Below are positions 1 through 5,496 of a stretch of 5,527 nucleotides of DNA, one piece after another. The position numbers and the translations under genes are program-made. The DNA is from Streptomyces speibonae (GTDB taxonomy: Bacteria; Actinomycetota; Actinomycetes; Streptomycetales; Streptomycetaceae): the NCBI GenBank assembly GCA_000715605.1, contig KL568531.1, positions 8,567 to 14,093 on the forward strand, in the 5' to 3' direction. How positions within the stretch are numbered: position 1 is the stretch's first letter; each line of letters starts with the position of its first letter. Under the pieces are notes generated by a model that was not told where the DNA came from, did not search any database, and saw only the letters and a list, made by a program, of their open reading frames with translations.

Positions 1-42
1 CCGGATCGGCAGCGAGCGGAAGCGGCGCAGCGCCTTCGTCAC
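1..42 (-). CDS. Sensor histidine kinase, N-terminal 14 codons only (partial)
   Basis: A GTG at 40-42 (minus strand) opens a frame that runs to the window edge without a stop. It reads [14 protein letters not shown], the short basic cytoplasmic lead-in that typically precedes the first membrane segment of actinobacterial histidine kinases. The GTG overlaps the stop of the upstream response regulator in a GTGA arrangement, which implies translational coupling. OmpR-family regulators are commonly followed by their kinase in this way. Everything diagnostic (membrane helices, HAMP, H-box, ATPase) lies outside the window, so the kinase identity is inferred from position and from this short stretch. 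Confidence 0.72.
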   Translation of the reverse strand, partial: MTKALRRFRSLPIR

Positions 43-773
43 TCCGCGCCGCCCTGCCGCAGCGCGTACCCCACCCCCCGCACCGTGTGCACCAGGCGCG
101 GCTCGCCGCCGGCCTCGGTCTTGCGGCGCAGGTACATGACGTACACGTCCAGCGAGTTGGAGGACGGCTCGAAGTCGAAGCCCCAGACCGCCTTGAGGAT
201 CTGCTCCCGGGTGAGCACCTGCCGGGGGTGGGCCATGAACATCTCCAGCAGGGTGAACTCCGTGCGGGTCAGCTCCACCGGACGCCCGCCGCGCGAGACC
301 TCCCGGGTGGCCAGGTTCATGGTCAGGTCGGCGAAGGAGAGGACGTCGTCGGACTCGGCGGAGGCGGCCACCGCCGCCGCGTAGGAGCTGCGGCGCAGCA
401 GCGCGCGGATCCGTGCGAACAGCTCGTCCAGCTCGAACGGCTTGACCAGGTAGTCGTCCGCCCCGGCGTCCAGCCCCGTCACCCGGTCGCCGACGGTGTC
501 CCGGGCCGTCAGCATCAGGATGGGCGTGGTGTCGCCGGTGGCGCGGATGCGGCGGGCGGCGGTGAGGCCGTCCATGCGGGGCATCTGGATGTCCAGGACC
601 AGCAGGTCCGGCCGGTACGCCGCCGTCTTCTCCAGGGCGTCCGCGCCGTCGACGGCCACCTCGGTGCCGTACCCCTCGAAGGCCAGGCTGCGCTGGAGCG
701 CTTCGCGCACCGCCGGCTCGTCGTCGACGATCAGGATGCGCTGGGGGGCACGGTCGCCTTCTGCGGGGGTCAT
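39..773 (-). CDS. OmpR-family two-component response regulator
   Basis: This 244-residue protein has a receiver domain (about 11-125) and a winged-helix DNA-binding domain (about 145-240). The receiver has the full phosphorylation set: acidic pair D17/D18, phosphoacceptor D61 ([11 protein letters not shown]), T89 and K111 (LVKPF). The C-terminal domain shows the OmpR pattern [11 protein letters not shown], the recognition-helix region [15 protein letters not shown] and the wing [10 protein letters not shown]. It should be activated by the kinase whose start overlaps its stop by 4 bp. The ATG at 773 is preceded by AGAGGA about 12 nt upstream, slightly far for a Shine-Dalgarno. The class is that of MprA and CseB. 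Together with the HtrA-like protease gene 97 bp upstream on the same strand it resembles MprAB-PepD, which suggests an envelope-stress role. The family call is certain; the signal and regulon are inference. Confidence 0.95.
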   Translation of the reverse strand: MTPAEGDRAPQRILIVDDEPAVREALQRSLAFEGYGTEVAVDGADALEKTAAYRPDLLVLDIQMPRMDGLTAARRIRATGDTTPILMLTARDTVGDRVTGLDAGADDYLVKPFELDELFARIRALLRRSSYAAAVAASAESDDVLSFADLTMNLATREVSRGGRPVELTRTEFTLLEMFMAHPRQVLTREQILKAVWGFDFEPSSNSLDVYVMYLRRKTEAGGEPRLVHTVRGVGYALRQGGAE

Positions 774-808
774 GGTGTGTCGGGTTCCTCTTGTTCTGCG
801 CCGGGAGC

Positions 809-850
809 GTGGCCATGGGCCACGAGGCTCGGTACGGGTCTTCAGCCTCG
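809..850. repeat. Two abutting inverted repeats between protease and response regulator
   Basis: Two perfect inverted repeats share one base. The first has 6-bp arms GTGGCC and GGCCAC around a 3-nt centre (809-823). The second has 7-bp arms CGAGGCT and AGCCTCG around a 14-nt loop (823-850). They lie in the 97-bp gap between the protease stop and the response-regulator start. No T-run follows on the minus strand, so a canonical intrinsic terminator is not shown. They could be a U-less terminator or processing element limiting read-through, or an operator. They compete for the shared base only, so both could form together. Confidence 0.4.
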
Positions 851-870
851 CACGTTTCCCGGGGTGCGCG

Positions 871-1908
871 TCAGTTCGTCGAGCCGGAGCGCAGGTCCGG
901 CAGGTCCGCCTTCACCGTGTCGACCGGGATGGCGAAGCCGAGGCCCACGCTGCCCGCCGCGGACGCGCTCAGGCCGCTGGGCGCGTACATCGCGGAGTTG
1001 ATGCCGATGATGTTGCCGTTCATGTCGATCAGCGCGCCGCCGGAGTTGCCCGGGTTCAGGGACGCGTCGGTCTGGATCGCCTTGTACGTGGTCGTGGAGT
1101 CGCCGGTGTCGCCGTTGAACTCGCGCCCGCCGAACTCGAACGGCCAGTTGCCGCCCTGCCGTCCGCGCTCCTGCCCGTCGTCCCTGGAGACGGTCACATC
1201 GCGGTCGAGGGCGGAGACGATGCCGCTGGTCACCGTGCCGGTGAGGCCCTCGGGGGAGCCGATCGCCACCACCTGGTCGCCGACCCGCACGGCGTCGGAC
1301 TCACCGAGGGTGGCCGCCTTCAGACCGGAGGCGTTGTTCAGCTTGATCAGCGCCAGGTCCTTGGCGCTGTCGGTGCCGACCACCTCCGCGGTGTACGTCT
1401 TGCCGTCGTCCGTCCGCACCTTGATCGAGGACGCCCCGGCGATCACGTGGTTGTTGGTGACGATCTCGCCGTCGCCGGTGATGATCACACCGGAGCCGGT
1501 GGAGGAGCCGGTGCCGGTGGTCGCGTTGATCTCGACGATGCTCGGGCTGACCGCCTCGGCGACGCCGGACACCGTGCCCTTCTGGCTCGACGGTACGACG
1601 TTGGTGCTGGTGGAGCTGGAGCCGGCGACGGTGTCGGAGCCGGTGAGCTCCTGCACGCCGTAGGCGGTGCCGCCGGCCACGGCCGCCGCGACGATCGCCA
1701 CGGCGGCGAGCATCGCGACGGGGCCCCGGGTGGGCCTGCGCCGAGGGAGCCGCGGGGGTGCGGGTGGGTGCGGCTGCTCGGGGGCCGGGTCCGAGGACTG
1801 CGCCGGCGTCGGTGCGTACGCGGGCGGGGGCGGCCACTCGGGGTTCACTCGGTGGGGGTTGCTGCTCTCGTACTCGCCGCTGGGGCGGGGGCTCTCGGTC
1901 ATGTTCAT
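871..1908 (-). CDS. Membrane-anchored trypsin-like (HtrA-type, PDZ-less) serine protease
   Basis: The protein has 345 residues. A Pro-rich cytoplasmic segment (about 1-55, with several PPP/PAP runs) leads to a basic stretch (RLPRRRPTR) and one membrane helix (about 63-84), then a Ser/Thr-rich linker (about 90-115) and a trypsin-fold protease domain (about 115-335). The catalytic triad is visible: H154 in TNNHVIAG, D184 in AKDLALIKL and S289 in NPGNSGGAL. This is the S1C/DegP signature, and the topology puts the protease outside the membrane. The chain ends about 15 residues after the [11 protein letters not shown] strand, so the usual C-terminal PDZ domain is absent. The start at 1908 gives MNMTES; ATG 1902 and GTG 1935 are alternatives and none has a good Shine-Dalgarno. 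The open frame extends much further upstream, but only as a shadow of the lacI-type gene. The likely role is extracytoplasmic protein quality control or signal proteolysis, linked to the neighbouring two-component system. Confidence 0.93.
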   Translation of the reverse strand: MNMTESPRPSGEYESSNPHRVNPEWPPPPAYAPTPAQSSDPAPEQPHPPAPPRLPRRRPTRGPVAMLAAVAIVAAAVAGGTAYGVQELTGSDTVAGSSSTSTNVVPSSQKGTVSGVAEAVSPSIVEINATTGTGSSTGSGVIITGDGEIVTNNHVIAGASSIKVRTDDGKTYTAEVVGTDSAKDLALIKLNNASGLKAATLGESDAVRVGDQVVAIGSPEGLTGTVTSGIVSALDRDVTVSRDDGQERGRQGGNWPFEFGGREFNGDTGDSTTTYKAIQTDASLNPGNSGGALIDMNGNIIGINSAMYAPSGLSASAAGSVGLGFAIPVDTVKADLPDLRSGSTN

Positions 1909-1924
1909 GAGCGTCGCGCGGGAC

Positions 1925-1965
1925 GATGAGAACACCCTGAGTGCTCGCTGAGAAGCCCGGCAGAA
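1925..1965 (-). promoter_or_regulatory. Direct-repeat array with 11-nt period, candidate response-regulator site
   Basis: Read on the minus strand, three 8-bp units occur with 3-nt spacers: TTCTCAGC (1947-1954), CACTCAGG (1936-1943) and TTCTCATC (1925-1932). All share CTCA at the same position. A fourth, degenerate unit, TTCTGCCG, lies one further step upstream (1958-1965). OmpR-family regulators bind head-to-tail dimers on direct repeats with a period of 10-11 bp, and the mycobacterial MprA site has been described as 8-bp direct repeats 3 nt apart. The array ends 16 nt before the protease start, which places it in the leader or core promoter. The repeats are seen; their recognition by the adjacent response regulator is inferred. 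Confidence 0.5.
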
Positions 1966-2021
1966 GCTCGTATGCCCGATATAAAGGATCCCGGGGTTCG
2001 GAGGTTCCCGGGGCGGTTCGC

Positions 2022-3044
2022 CTACGCGCAGCCGCAGGACTGGCGTACCACCAGGCGGGAAGGGAACACCTTCAGGCGCTCGCGGCGCGAGCCCGCCACC
2101 CGCAGACCGTCGTCGAGGACGAGGTCGACCGCGGCACGGGCCATCGCCGGGCGGTCGGAGGCGACCGTGGTCATCGGCGGGTCGGCGAGCGCCGCCTCCT
2201 TGATGTCGTCGAAGCCCGCCACCGCCAGCTCGCCCGGCACGTCGATGCGCAGCTCCCGCGCGGCGCGCAGGATGCCGATCGCCTGGTCGTCGGTGGAGCA
2301 GAACACCGCCGGCGGGCGGTCCGGCCCGGAGAGGATCTCCAGGCCCACACGGTAGGCGTCGTACCGGTTGTACGGGGCCTCGAAGAGACGCCCCTCGGTC
2401 GGTATCCCGGCCTCCTCCATCGCGCGCCGCCAGCCCTCGACGTGGTCCGAGACCGGGTCGCCGACGGCCGGGGTCTCCGCGGTGCCGCCGACACAGGCGA
2501 CATACGCGTTGCCGTGCTCCAGCAGGTGGCGCACGGCGAGCTGGGCGCCGCCGAGGTCGTCCGTGACGACCGCCACGTCGTCGATCGCCTCCGGGCGCTC
2601 GTGCAGCAGCACCACCCGGGCGTCCCACGCCTCGATCTCCGCGGCGGCCAGGTCGTTCAGCGCGTGACTGACCAGGATCAGACCGGAGACGCGCATCCCG
2701 AGGAAGGCGCGCAGATAGTGGACCTCGCGCTCGGCGATGTAGTCGGTGTTGCCGACCAGCACCATCTTCCCGCGCTCCGACGCCGCCTGTTCGACCGCGT
2801 GCGCCATCTCCCCGAAGAACGGCTGCCGGGCGTCCGGGATGATCAGACCTATGAGGTCCGTGCGCCGTGACGCCATCGCCTGGGCGACGCGGTCGGGCCG
2901 GTACCCCAGCTCCTTGATCGCGGCGAGGACGCGCTCGCGCGTGGCCGGGGCGACCGGCCGGGGTCCGTTGTTGATGACATAGCTGACGACGGCGGTGGAC
3001 GTACCCGCCAGCCGCGCCACATCATCCCTGGTTACCTTGGCCAC
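2022..3044 (-). CDS. LacI-family transcriptional regulator
   Basis: The protein has 340 residues, normal for the family. The N-terminal helix-turn-helix is at about 3-25 ([22 protein letters not shown]), followed by [18 protein letters not shown] and a hinge helix (about 50-60) with Met where many relatives have the lever Leu. A periplasmic-binding-protein-like effector domain (about 62-335) includes [15 protein letters not shown]-like [23 protein letters not shown] and [10 protein letters not shown]. It should be a dimeric, ligand-responsive repressor or activator; the ligand cannot be read from the sequence. The C-terminus is Cys-containing (SCGCA). The start is a GTG at 3044 with no Shine-Dalgarno but a good -10 just upstream, so the mRNA is probably leaderless. 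It lies between glnR and the protease, separated by about 107 and 113 bp, so it is likely its own unit. Confidence 0.95.
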   Translation of the reverse strand: MAKVTRDDVARLAGTSTAVVSYVINNGPRPVAPATRERVLAAIKELGYRPDRVAQAMASRRTDLIGLIIPDARQPFFGEMAHAVEQAASERGKMVLVGNTDYIAEREVHYLRAFLGMRVSGLILVSHALNDLAAAEIEAWDARVVLLHERPEAIDDVAVVTDDLGGAQLAVRHLLEHGNAYVACVGGTAETPAVGDPVSDHVEGWRRAMEEAGIPTEGRLFEAPYNRYDAYRVGLEILSGPDRPPAVFCSTDDQAIGILRAARELRIDVPGELAVAGFDDIKEAALADPPMTTVASDRPAMARAAVDLVLDDGLRVAGSRRERLKVFPSRLVVRQSCGCA

Positions 3045-3050
3045 GCGCGG

Positions 3051-3079
3051 AGTCTACGCGGATATATCCGGTCCGGGCA
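3051..3079 (-). promoter_or_regulatory. Probable leaderless promoter of the lacI-type gene with spacer palindrome
   Basis: On the minus strand TAGACT (3056-3051) matches the Streptomyces -10 pattern. Six bases separate it from the GTG, so transcription would start at or next to the initiation codon. A weak -35 (TGCCCG, 3079-3074) gives a 17-bp spacer. A perfect 12-bp palindrome, CGGATATATCCG (3059-3070), fills most of that spacer, an ideal place for a repressor. Autoregulation is common in the LacI family, but the centre here is A|T rather than the central CpG typical of LacI-family operators, so the binding protein is uncertain. Confidence 0.45.
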
Positions 3080-3107
3080 GGGCGTGCAGAGGGTTCCGAA
3101 CAGCATG

Positions 3108-3143
3108 AAAACGGCTCGCATGTGCGAACGCAATGCTCATGCG
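3108..3143 (-). terminator. Possible glnR transcription terminator
   Basis: Eight nt beyond the glnR stop begins a region of nested inverted repeats. The best fold on the minus-strand RNA pairs GCAU with AUGC and UGC with GCA around a GUUC loop, with one bulged C (3118-3136). An alternative outer pairing of CGCAUG with CAUGCG spans 3117-3143. A UUUU run (3111-3108) follows a few bases later. The stem is short and the U-run is offset, so this is a moderate candidate. Its position between convergently ordered units (glnR end, lacI-type promoter) fits. Confidence 0.35.
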
Positions 3144-3151
3144 TGCGCCCG

Positions 3152-3931
3152 TCACGCCCGTGAGCGCGCGTCGGTGGCCTTCTTCGTGGCCGTCTCGTCC
3201 GTATCCGCGGCCTTTCGCCGGTCGGCCTGGGCCTTCGCCTCCTCGGCCGCGCGCTCCACCTTTTCGGGCGTAACGAATCGATAACCGACGTTCCGGACGG
3301 TCCCGATCAGCGACTCGTGCTCGGGGCCGAGCTTGGCGCGCAGCCGCCGTACGTGCACGTCCACCGTGCGGGTGCCGCCGAAGTAGTCGTAGCCCCACAC
3401 CTCCTGGAGGAGCTGGGCGCGGGTGAAGACCCGGCCGGGGTGCTGCGCCAGATACTTGAGCAGTTCGAATTCCTTGAAGGTCAGGTCGAGGACCCGGCCC
3501 TTGAGTTTCGCGGAGTACGTCGCCTCGTCGACCGACAGATCGCCGTTGCGGATCTCCATCGGGGAGTCGTCGTTGACGATCTGCTGGCGGCCCATCGCCA
3601 GGCGCAGCCGGGCCTCCACCTCGGCCGGGCCCGCGGTGTCCAGCAGCACGTCGTCGATGCCCCAGTCCGCGGTGACGGCGGCCAGCCCGCCCTCCGTCAC
3701 CACCAGCACGAGCGGGCAGCCCGGGCCGGTGGAGCGCAGGAGCTGGCACAGGCTGCGCACCTGCGGAAGGTCCCGGCGGCCGTCGACGAGGATGACGTCG
3801 GCGCCGGGGGTGTCGACCAGGGCGGGGCCCTCCGCGGGGGCCACGCGCACGTTGTGCAGGAGCAGGCCGAGGGCGGGGAGCACCTCCGTCGACGGCTGGA
3901 GTGCGTTGGTCAGGAGCAGCAGCGAGCTCAT
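3152..3931 (-). CDS. glnR: Global nitrogen regulator GlnR
   Basis: This 259-residue protein is recognisable as actinobacterial GlnR, which controls glnA, glnII, amtB-glnK-glnD, nir and urease genes. The receiver-like domain (about 1-115) keeps D50 in VILVDGRRD but lacks the paired acidic residues and conserved Lys of a true phospho-receiver. In the family D50 with nearby residues (here R52 and T8) supports phosphorylation-independent dimerisation. The winged-helix domain (about 126-222) has [46 protein letters not shown] and [12 protein letters not shown] charged Lys/Asp/Thr tail (223-259) follows; in S. coelicolor GlnR is reported to be modified by Ser/Thr phosphorylation and Lys acetylation. 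No kinase gene is adjacent, as expected for this orphan regulator. The start at 3931 is firm: GAGGAG lies 5 nt upstream and an in-frame TGA closes the frame just before it. Confidence 0.98.
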   Translation of the reverse strand: MSSLLLLTNALQPSTEVLPALGLLLHNVRVAPAEGPALVDTPGADVILVDGRRDLPQVRSLCQLLRSTGPGCPLVLVVTEGGLAAVTADWGIDDVLLDTAGPAEVEARLRLAMGRQQIVNDDSPMEIRNGDLSVDEATYSAKLKGRVLDLTFKEFELLKYLAQHPGRVFTRAQLLQEVWGYDYFGGTRTVDVHVRRLRAKLGPEHESLIGTVRNVGYRFVTPEKVERAAEEAKAQADRRKAADTDETATKKATDARSRA

Positions 3932-3990
3932 CGCGTCTCCTCACCTGCTCGGAGCCGGGTCGTCCTGTCGTGCACGGATCGCTCTCCCAT
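3928..3990 (-). CDS. Candidate 20-codon leader ORF overlapping the glnR start
   Basis: An ATG at 3990 opens a 20-codon frame beginning M-G-E-R-S-V-H and ending G-E-E-T-R. Its TGA overlaps the glnR ATG in the coupled form ATGA. Upstream is a full AGGAGG (4007-4002), 11 nt from the ATG, stronger though more distant than the one serving glnR. Five of 20 residues are Arg, four of them from CGA or AGG, which are uncommon codons in Streptomyces. Those codons could slow ribosomes, or they may simply mean that the frame is not under coding selection. If translated, it would couple glnR translation to leader translation. No known peptide is recognised. Confidence 0.35.
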   Translation of the reverse strand: MGERSVHDRTTRLRAGEETR

Positions 3991-4035
3991 GACGTCTGGT
4001 TCCTCCTCGGTCCCTGCGACGGGGGCGCGCTTCCC

Positions 4036-4068
4036 GCGTTCGTATACAACGCTTCCGAAAGCACAAAA
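4036..4068 (-). promoter_or_regulatory. Possible glnR promoter and inverted repeat
   Basis: On the minus strand a T-rich block (around 4068-4063) lies about 16-17 bp from TATACG (4046-4041), a weak -35/-10 pair that would give a leader of about 100 nt before glnR. Over the -10 lies an interrupted inverted repeat, GCGTT (4036-4040) and AACGC (4048-4052), enclosing GTATAC. A second near-palindrome, GCTTCCGAAAGC (4051-4062), fills the spacer. I find no correctly spaced GlnR box (GTnAC-n6-GAAAC) here. The promoter is plausible but not secure. Confidence 0.25.
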
Positions 4069-4097
4069 GGACCCGGGGGCTTCGCTGCCCGAGTCCT
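4065..4097 (-). terminator. Strong terminator-like hairpin upstream of glnR
   Basis: On the minus-strand RNA, GGACUCGGG (4096-4088) pairs with the CCCGGGUCC-type arm (4077-4069). The result is a 9- to 10-bp GC-rich stem with one G.U pair, directly followed by UUUU (4068-4065). This is the best intrinsic terminator shape in the window. It points towards glnR, although no minus-strand gene lies upstream of it, because the neighbour diverges. It could stop antisense transcripts from the hydrolase side before they enter glnR, or act as an attenuator if a glnR promoter lies further upstream. It also overlaps the hydrolase promoter region. Confidence 0.5.
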
Positions 4098-4118
4098 CTT
4101 CGCAGCAGAATAGCCGAC
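4081..4118 (+). promoter_or_regulatory. Probable leaderless promoter of the hydrolase gene
   Basis: CAGAAT (4106-4111) is one base from the Streptomyces -10 TAGAAT. It is followed by exactly 7 nt before the ATG at 4119, so the transcript would begin at the start codon. No Shine-Dalgarno precedes that ATG, consistent with leaderless translation. The -35 is weak (TTCGCT or TCGCTG around 4081-4087, spacer 18-19). Confidence 0.45.
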
Positions 4119-5021
4119 ATGAGCATCGATCGGGCAGGTCATGTGGCGCGGCCCACGCATCGTCCGTATTCCGAGACGGGTGGGACGGGCCGGGGGGTCA
4201 CGTCCTCGCGGACGTTTCTGCGCACCGCTGACGGGGTCGCGATCGATGCCGTGCACCGGGCGGGGGCGGTCGGTTCCGGCTCCGTGGGTGATCTGGTGTT
4301 CGTGATCGCGCACGGCTTCACGGGGGACGCGGACCGGCCGCACGTGCGGCGCGTGGCGGGGGTGCTCTCGCGGTACGGCGCCGTCGTGACGTTCTCCTTC
4401 CGCGGGCACGGGGCGTCCGGCGGGCGGTCGACCGTGGGGGACCGGGAGGTGCTGGATCTCGCGGCGGCCGTGGGGTGGGCGCGTGAGCTGGGGTATGCGC
4501 GGGTGGCCACCGTGGGGTTCTCGATGGGGGGATCCGTGGTGCTGCGGCATGCGGCGACGGCGACGGCGACGGCTGCGGCTGCGGCGACGGCTGCGGCTGC
4601 GGCGGAGGAGGGCGGTGGCGGGGGTGGGTCGTCCGTCGACGCCGTGGTGTCCGTGAGTGCGCCGGCGCGGTGGTTCTATCGCGGGACCGCGCCCATGCGG
4701 CGGCTGCACTGGCTGGTGACCCGGCCGTCGGGGCGGGTCGTCGGGCGGTACGGGCTGCGTACGCGGATCCATCACCGGCAGTGGGATCCGGTGCCGGTGT
4801 CGCCCGTCGAGGCGGTGCCGGGGATCGCGCCGACGCCGTTGCTGATCGTGCACGGCGACCAGGACGCGTACTTTCCGCTCGACCATCCGCGGATGCTGGC
4901 GGCCGCCGCCGGGGAGCATGGGGAGCTGTGGGTCGAGCCCGGCATGGGGCACGCGGAGAACGCGGCGCCGGAGCCGCTGTTGGGGCGGATCGGGGACTGG
5001 GTGGTCGCCCGGGCGGGCTAG
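4119..5021 (+). CDS. Alpha/beta hydrolase (serine esterase/lipase-like)
   Basis: This 300-residue protein has the alpha/beta-hydrolase core. The oxyanion-loop motif is HGFTGD (65-70) and is followed by TFSFRGHGAS (91-100). The nucleophile elbow is GFSMGG with S135. The acid is D249 in VHGDQDAYFP, and the catalytic His is H278 in GMGHAEN. No signal peptide or membrane helix is evident, so it is probably cytoplasmic; the substrate cannot be inferred beyond an ester or related bond. An Ala/Thr then Glu/Gly low-complexity stretch (146-172) sits between the nucleophile helix and the next strand (VDAVVSVSAPARW) and looks like a loop expansion. The first 30 residues are weakly conserved-looking, but the ATG at 4119 fits a leaderless promoter; GTG 4143 is an alternative. 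It diverges from glnR and runs in the same direction as the MoaD-like gene 37 bp downstream. Confidence 0.9.
   Translation: MSIDRAGHVARPTHRPYSETGGTGRGVTSSRTFLRTADGVAIDAVHRAGAVGSGSVGDLVFVIAHGFTGDADRPHVRRVAGVLSRYGAVVTFSFRGHGASGGRSTVGDREVLDLAAAVGWARELGYARVATVGFSMGGSVVLRHAATATATAAAAATAAAAAEEGGGGGGSSVDAVVSVSAPARWFYRGTAPMRRLHWLVTRPSGRVVGRYGLRTRIHHRQWDPVPVSPVEAVPGIAPTPLLIVHGDQDAYFPLDHPRMLAAAAGEHGELWVEPGMGHAENAAPEPLLGRIGDWVVARAG
4554..4628 (+). repeat. Low-complexity Ala/Thr-Gly coding repeat in the hydrolase
   Basis: Three GCGACG units are followed by a perfect tandem duplication of the 18-bp unit GCGACGGCTGCGGCTGCG (4566-4583 and 4584-4601), then a Glu-Glu and a run of six Gly codons. All steps are multiples of 3, so the frame is kept. 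It encodes a flexible Ala/Thr/Gly loop, probably generated by replication slippage, and its length is likely to vary between strains. Confidence 0.85.
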
Positions 5022-5058
5022 CCTGACGGTGTCTATGTCCACCGAGAGGAACCAGCAG

Positions 5059-5313
5059 ATGGCAAAGGTCACGGTGCGGTACTGGGCCGCCGCCAAGGCC
5101 GCGGCCGGGGTGGCCGAGGAGGCGTACGAGGCGGACACGCTCGCCGAGGCGCTGGACGCCGTGCGGGGGCGGCACTCCGGAGAACTGACGCGCGTGCTGA
5201 AGCGGTGCTCGTTCCTCGTTGACGGTGATCCCGTGGGCAAGCGCGCGCATGAGACGGTACGGCTGGCCGACGGCGGCACGGTCGAGGTGCTTCCGCCGTT
5301 CGCAGGAGGGTGA
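5059..5313 (+). CDS. MoaD/ThiS-family sulfur-carrier protein
   Basis: This 84-residue protein has the ubiquitin-like beta-grasp pattern: VTVRYWAAAKAAAGV at the N-terminus, TLAEALDAVRGRH, SFLVDGDPV, LADGGTVEVLPPFAGG at the C-terminus. The terminal Gly-Gly (83-84) is the site that MoeB/ThiF-type enzymes adenylate and convert to a thiocarboxylate. The family supplies sulfur for molybdopterin, thiamine or amino-acid synthesis; which pathway is served here cannot be told, since no moaE, moeB or thiG is in the window. ATG 5059 is chosen because AGAGGA lies 8 nt upstream; ATG 5035 would add MSTERNQQ without a Shine-Dalgarno. The next gene starts 3 bp after the stop, so the two are likely an operon. 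Confidence 0.88.
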   Translation: MAKVTVRYWAAAKAAAGVAEEAYEADTLAEALDAVRGRHSGELTRVLKRCSFLVDGDPVGKRAHETVRLADGGTVEVLPPFAGG

Positions 5314-5316
5314 GCG

Positions 5317-5496
5317 ATGACGAACCAGCCCTACGGGTCGTACGGGGCGCATGAGCCGCCGCAGGCGTGGCCGGGGCAGGCGTGGCCGGGGCAGGCGGGG
5401 CCGGGGCAGGCGGGGCCTGGGCAGGCGGGGCCTGGGCAGGCCGGGCAGCAGGGGTACTACGAGGATCCGTACGCGGATCAGCAGTACACCCAGCAG
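5317..5496 (+). CDS. Gln/Pro/Gly-rich protein, N-terminal 60 codons (cut by adapter)
   Basis: An ATG at 5317 with GGAGG 7 nt upstream opens a frame that is still open at the end of genuine sequence. The 60 visible residues are MTNQPYGSYG at the start, then five A-(W/G)-P-G-Q pentapeptides, then a Tyr/Gln/Asp-rich stretch (GYYEDPYADQQYTQQ). No domain is recognisable. Such tails often precede membrane segments in Streptomyces proteins, but none is visible here. It is probably co-transcribed with the MoaD-like gene. Residues read beyond 5496 (LSLIHISDGA) come from adapter DNA and must be excluded. Confidence 0.75.
5365..5439 (+). repeat. Five tandem 15-bp coding repeats
   Basis: Units GCGTGGCCGGGGCAG (two copies, 5365-5394), GCGGGGCCGGGGCAG (5395-5409) and GCGGGGCCTGGGCAG (two copies, 5410-5439) encode A-W-P-G-Q or A-G-P-G-Q. 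A partial unit follows (GCCGGGCAG, 5440-5448). The paired variants suggest stepwise duplication. The runs of four G on the sense strand fit a G-quadruplex pattern. Confidence 0.92.

Noticed and set aside
1745..1768. G-quadruplex pattern on the plus strand opposite the protease N-terminus
   Set aside because: Four G-runs with loops of 6, 3 and 1 are present, but they are explained by Pro/Arg-rich coding in a high-GC genome; no further support.
1990..2012. CCCGGG...CCCGGG hairpin after the LacI-type gene as a terminator
   Set aside because: The stem is only 6 bp with an 11-nt loop, made of a self-palindromic hexamer, and the following T-run is broken (ATCCTTTATAT). Too weak to annotate.
1909..2628. 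Upstream in-frame extension of the protease open frame
   Set aside because: It is antisense-free but simply the alternate frame of the LacI-type gene; its residues are Gly/Arg/Ala-rich without domain character, and the Met at 1908 begins the plausible protein.
4042..4062. GlnR box for autoregulation in the glnR upstream region
   Set aside because: TATAC and GAAAG occur but 9 nt apart instead of 6, and neither half matches the consensus fully.
3941..4126. 61-codon minus-strand frame upstream of glnR
   Set aside because: It has no Shine-Dalgarno, would require transcription through the strong terminator-like hairpin, and its composition is Arg-rich without any recognisable motif.
3054..5279. 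Very long minus-strand open frame across glnR, the hydrolase and the MoaD-like gene
   Set aside because: It is a GC-rich shadow with Pro/Arg/His-rich composition and no domain; the real genes on both strands have recognisable motifs.
1..5496. Mobile element, CRISPR array, tRNA/rRNA or prophage content
   Set aside because: No terminal inverted repeats, transposase, spaced repeats or RNA-gene signatures were found; the only transposon sequence is the library adapter at the end.
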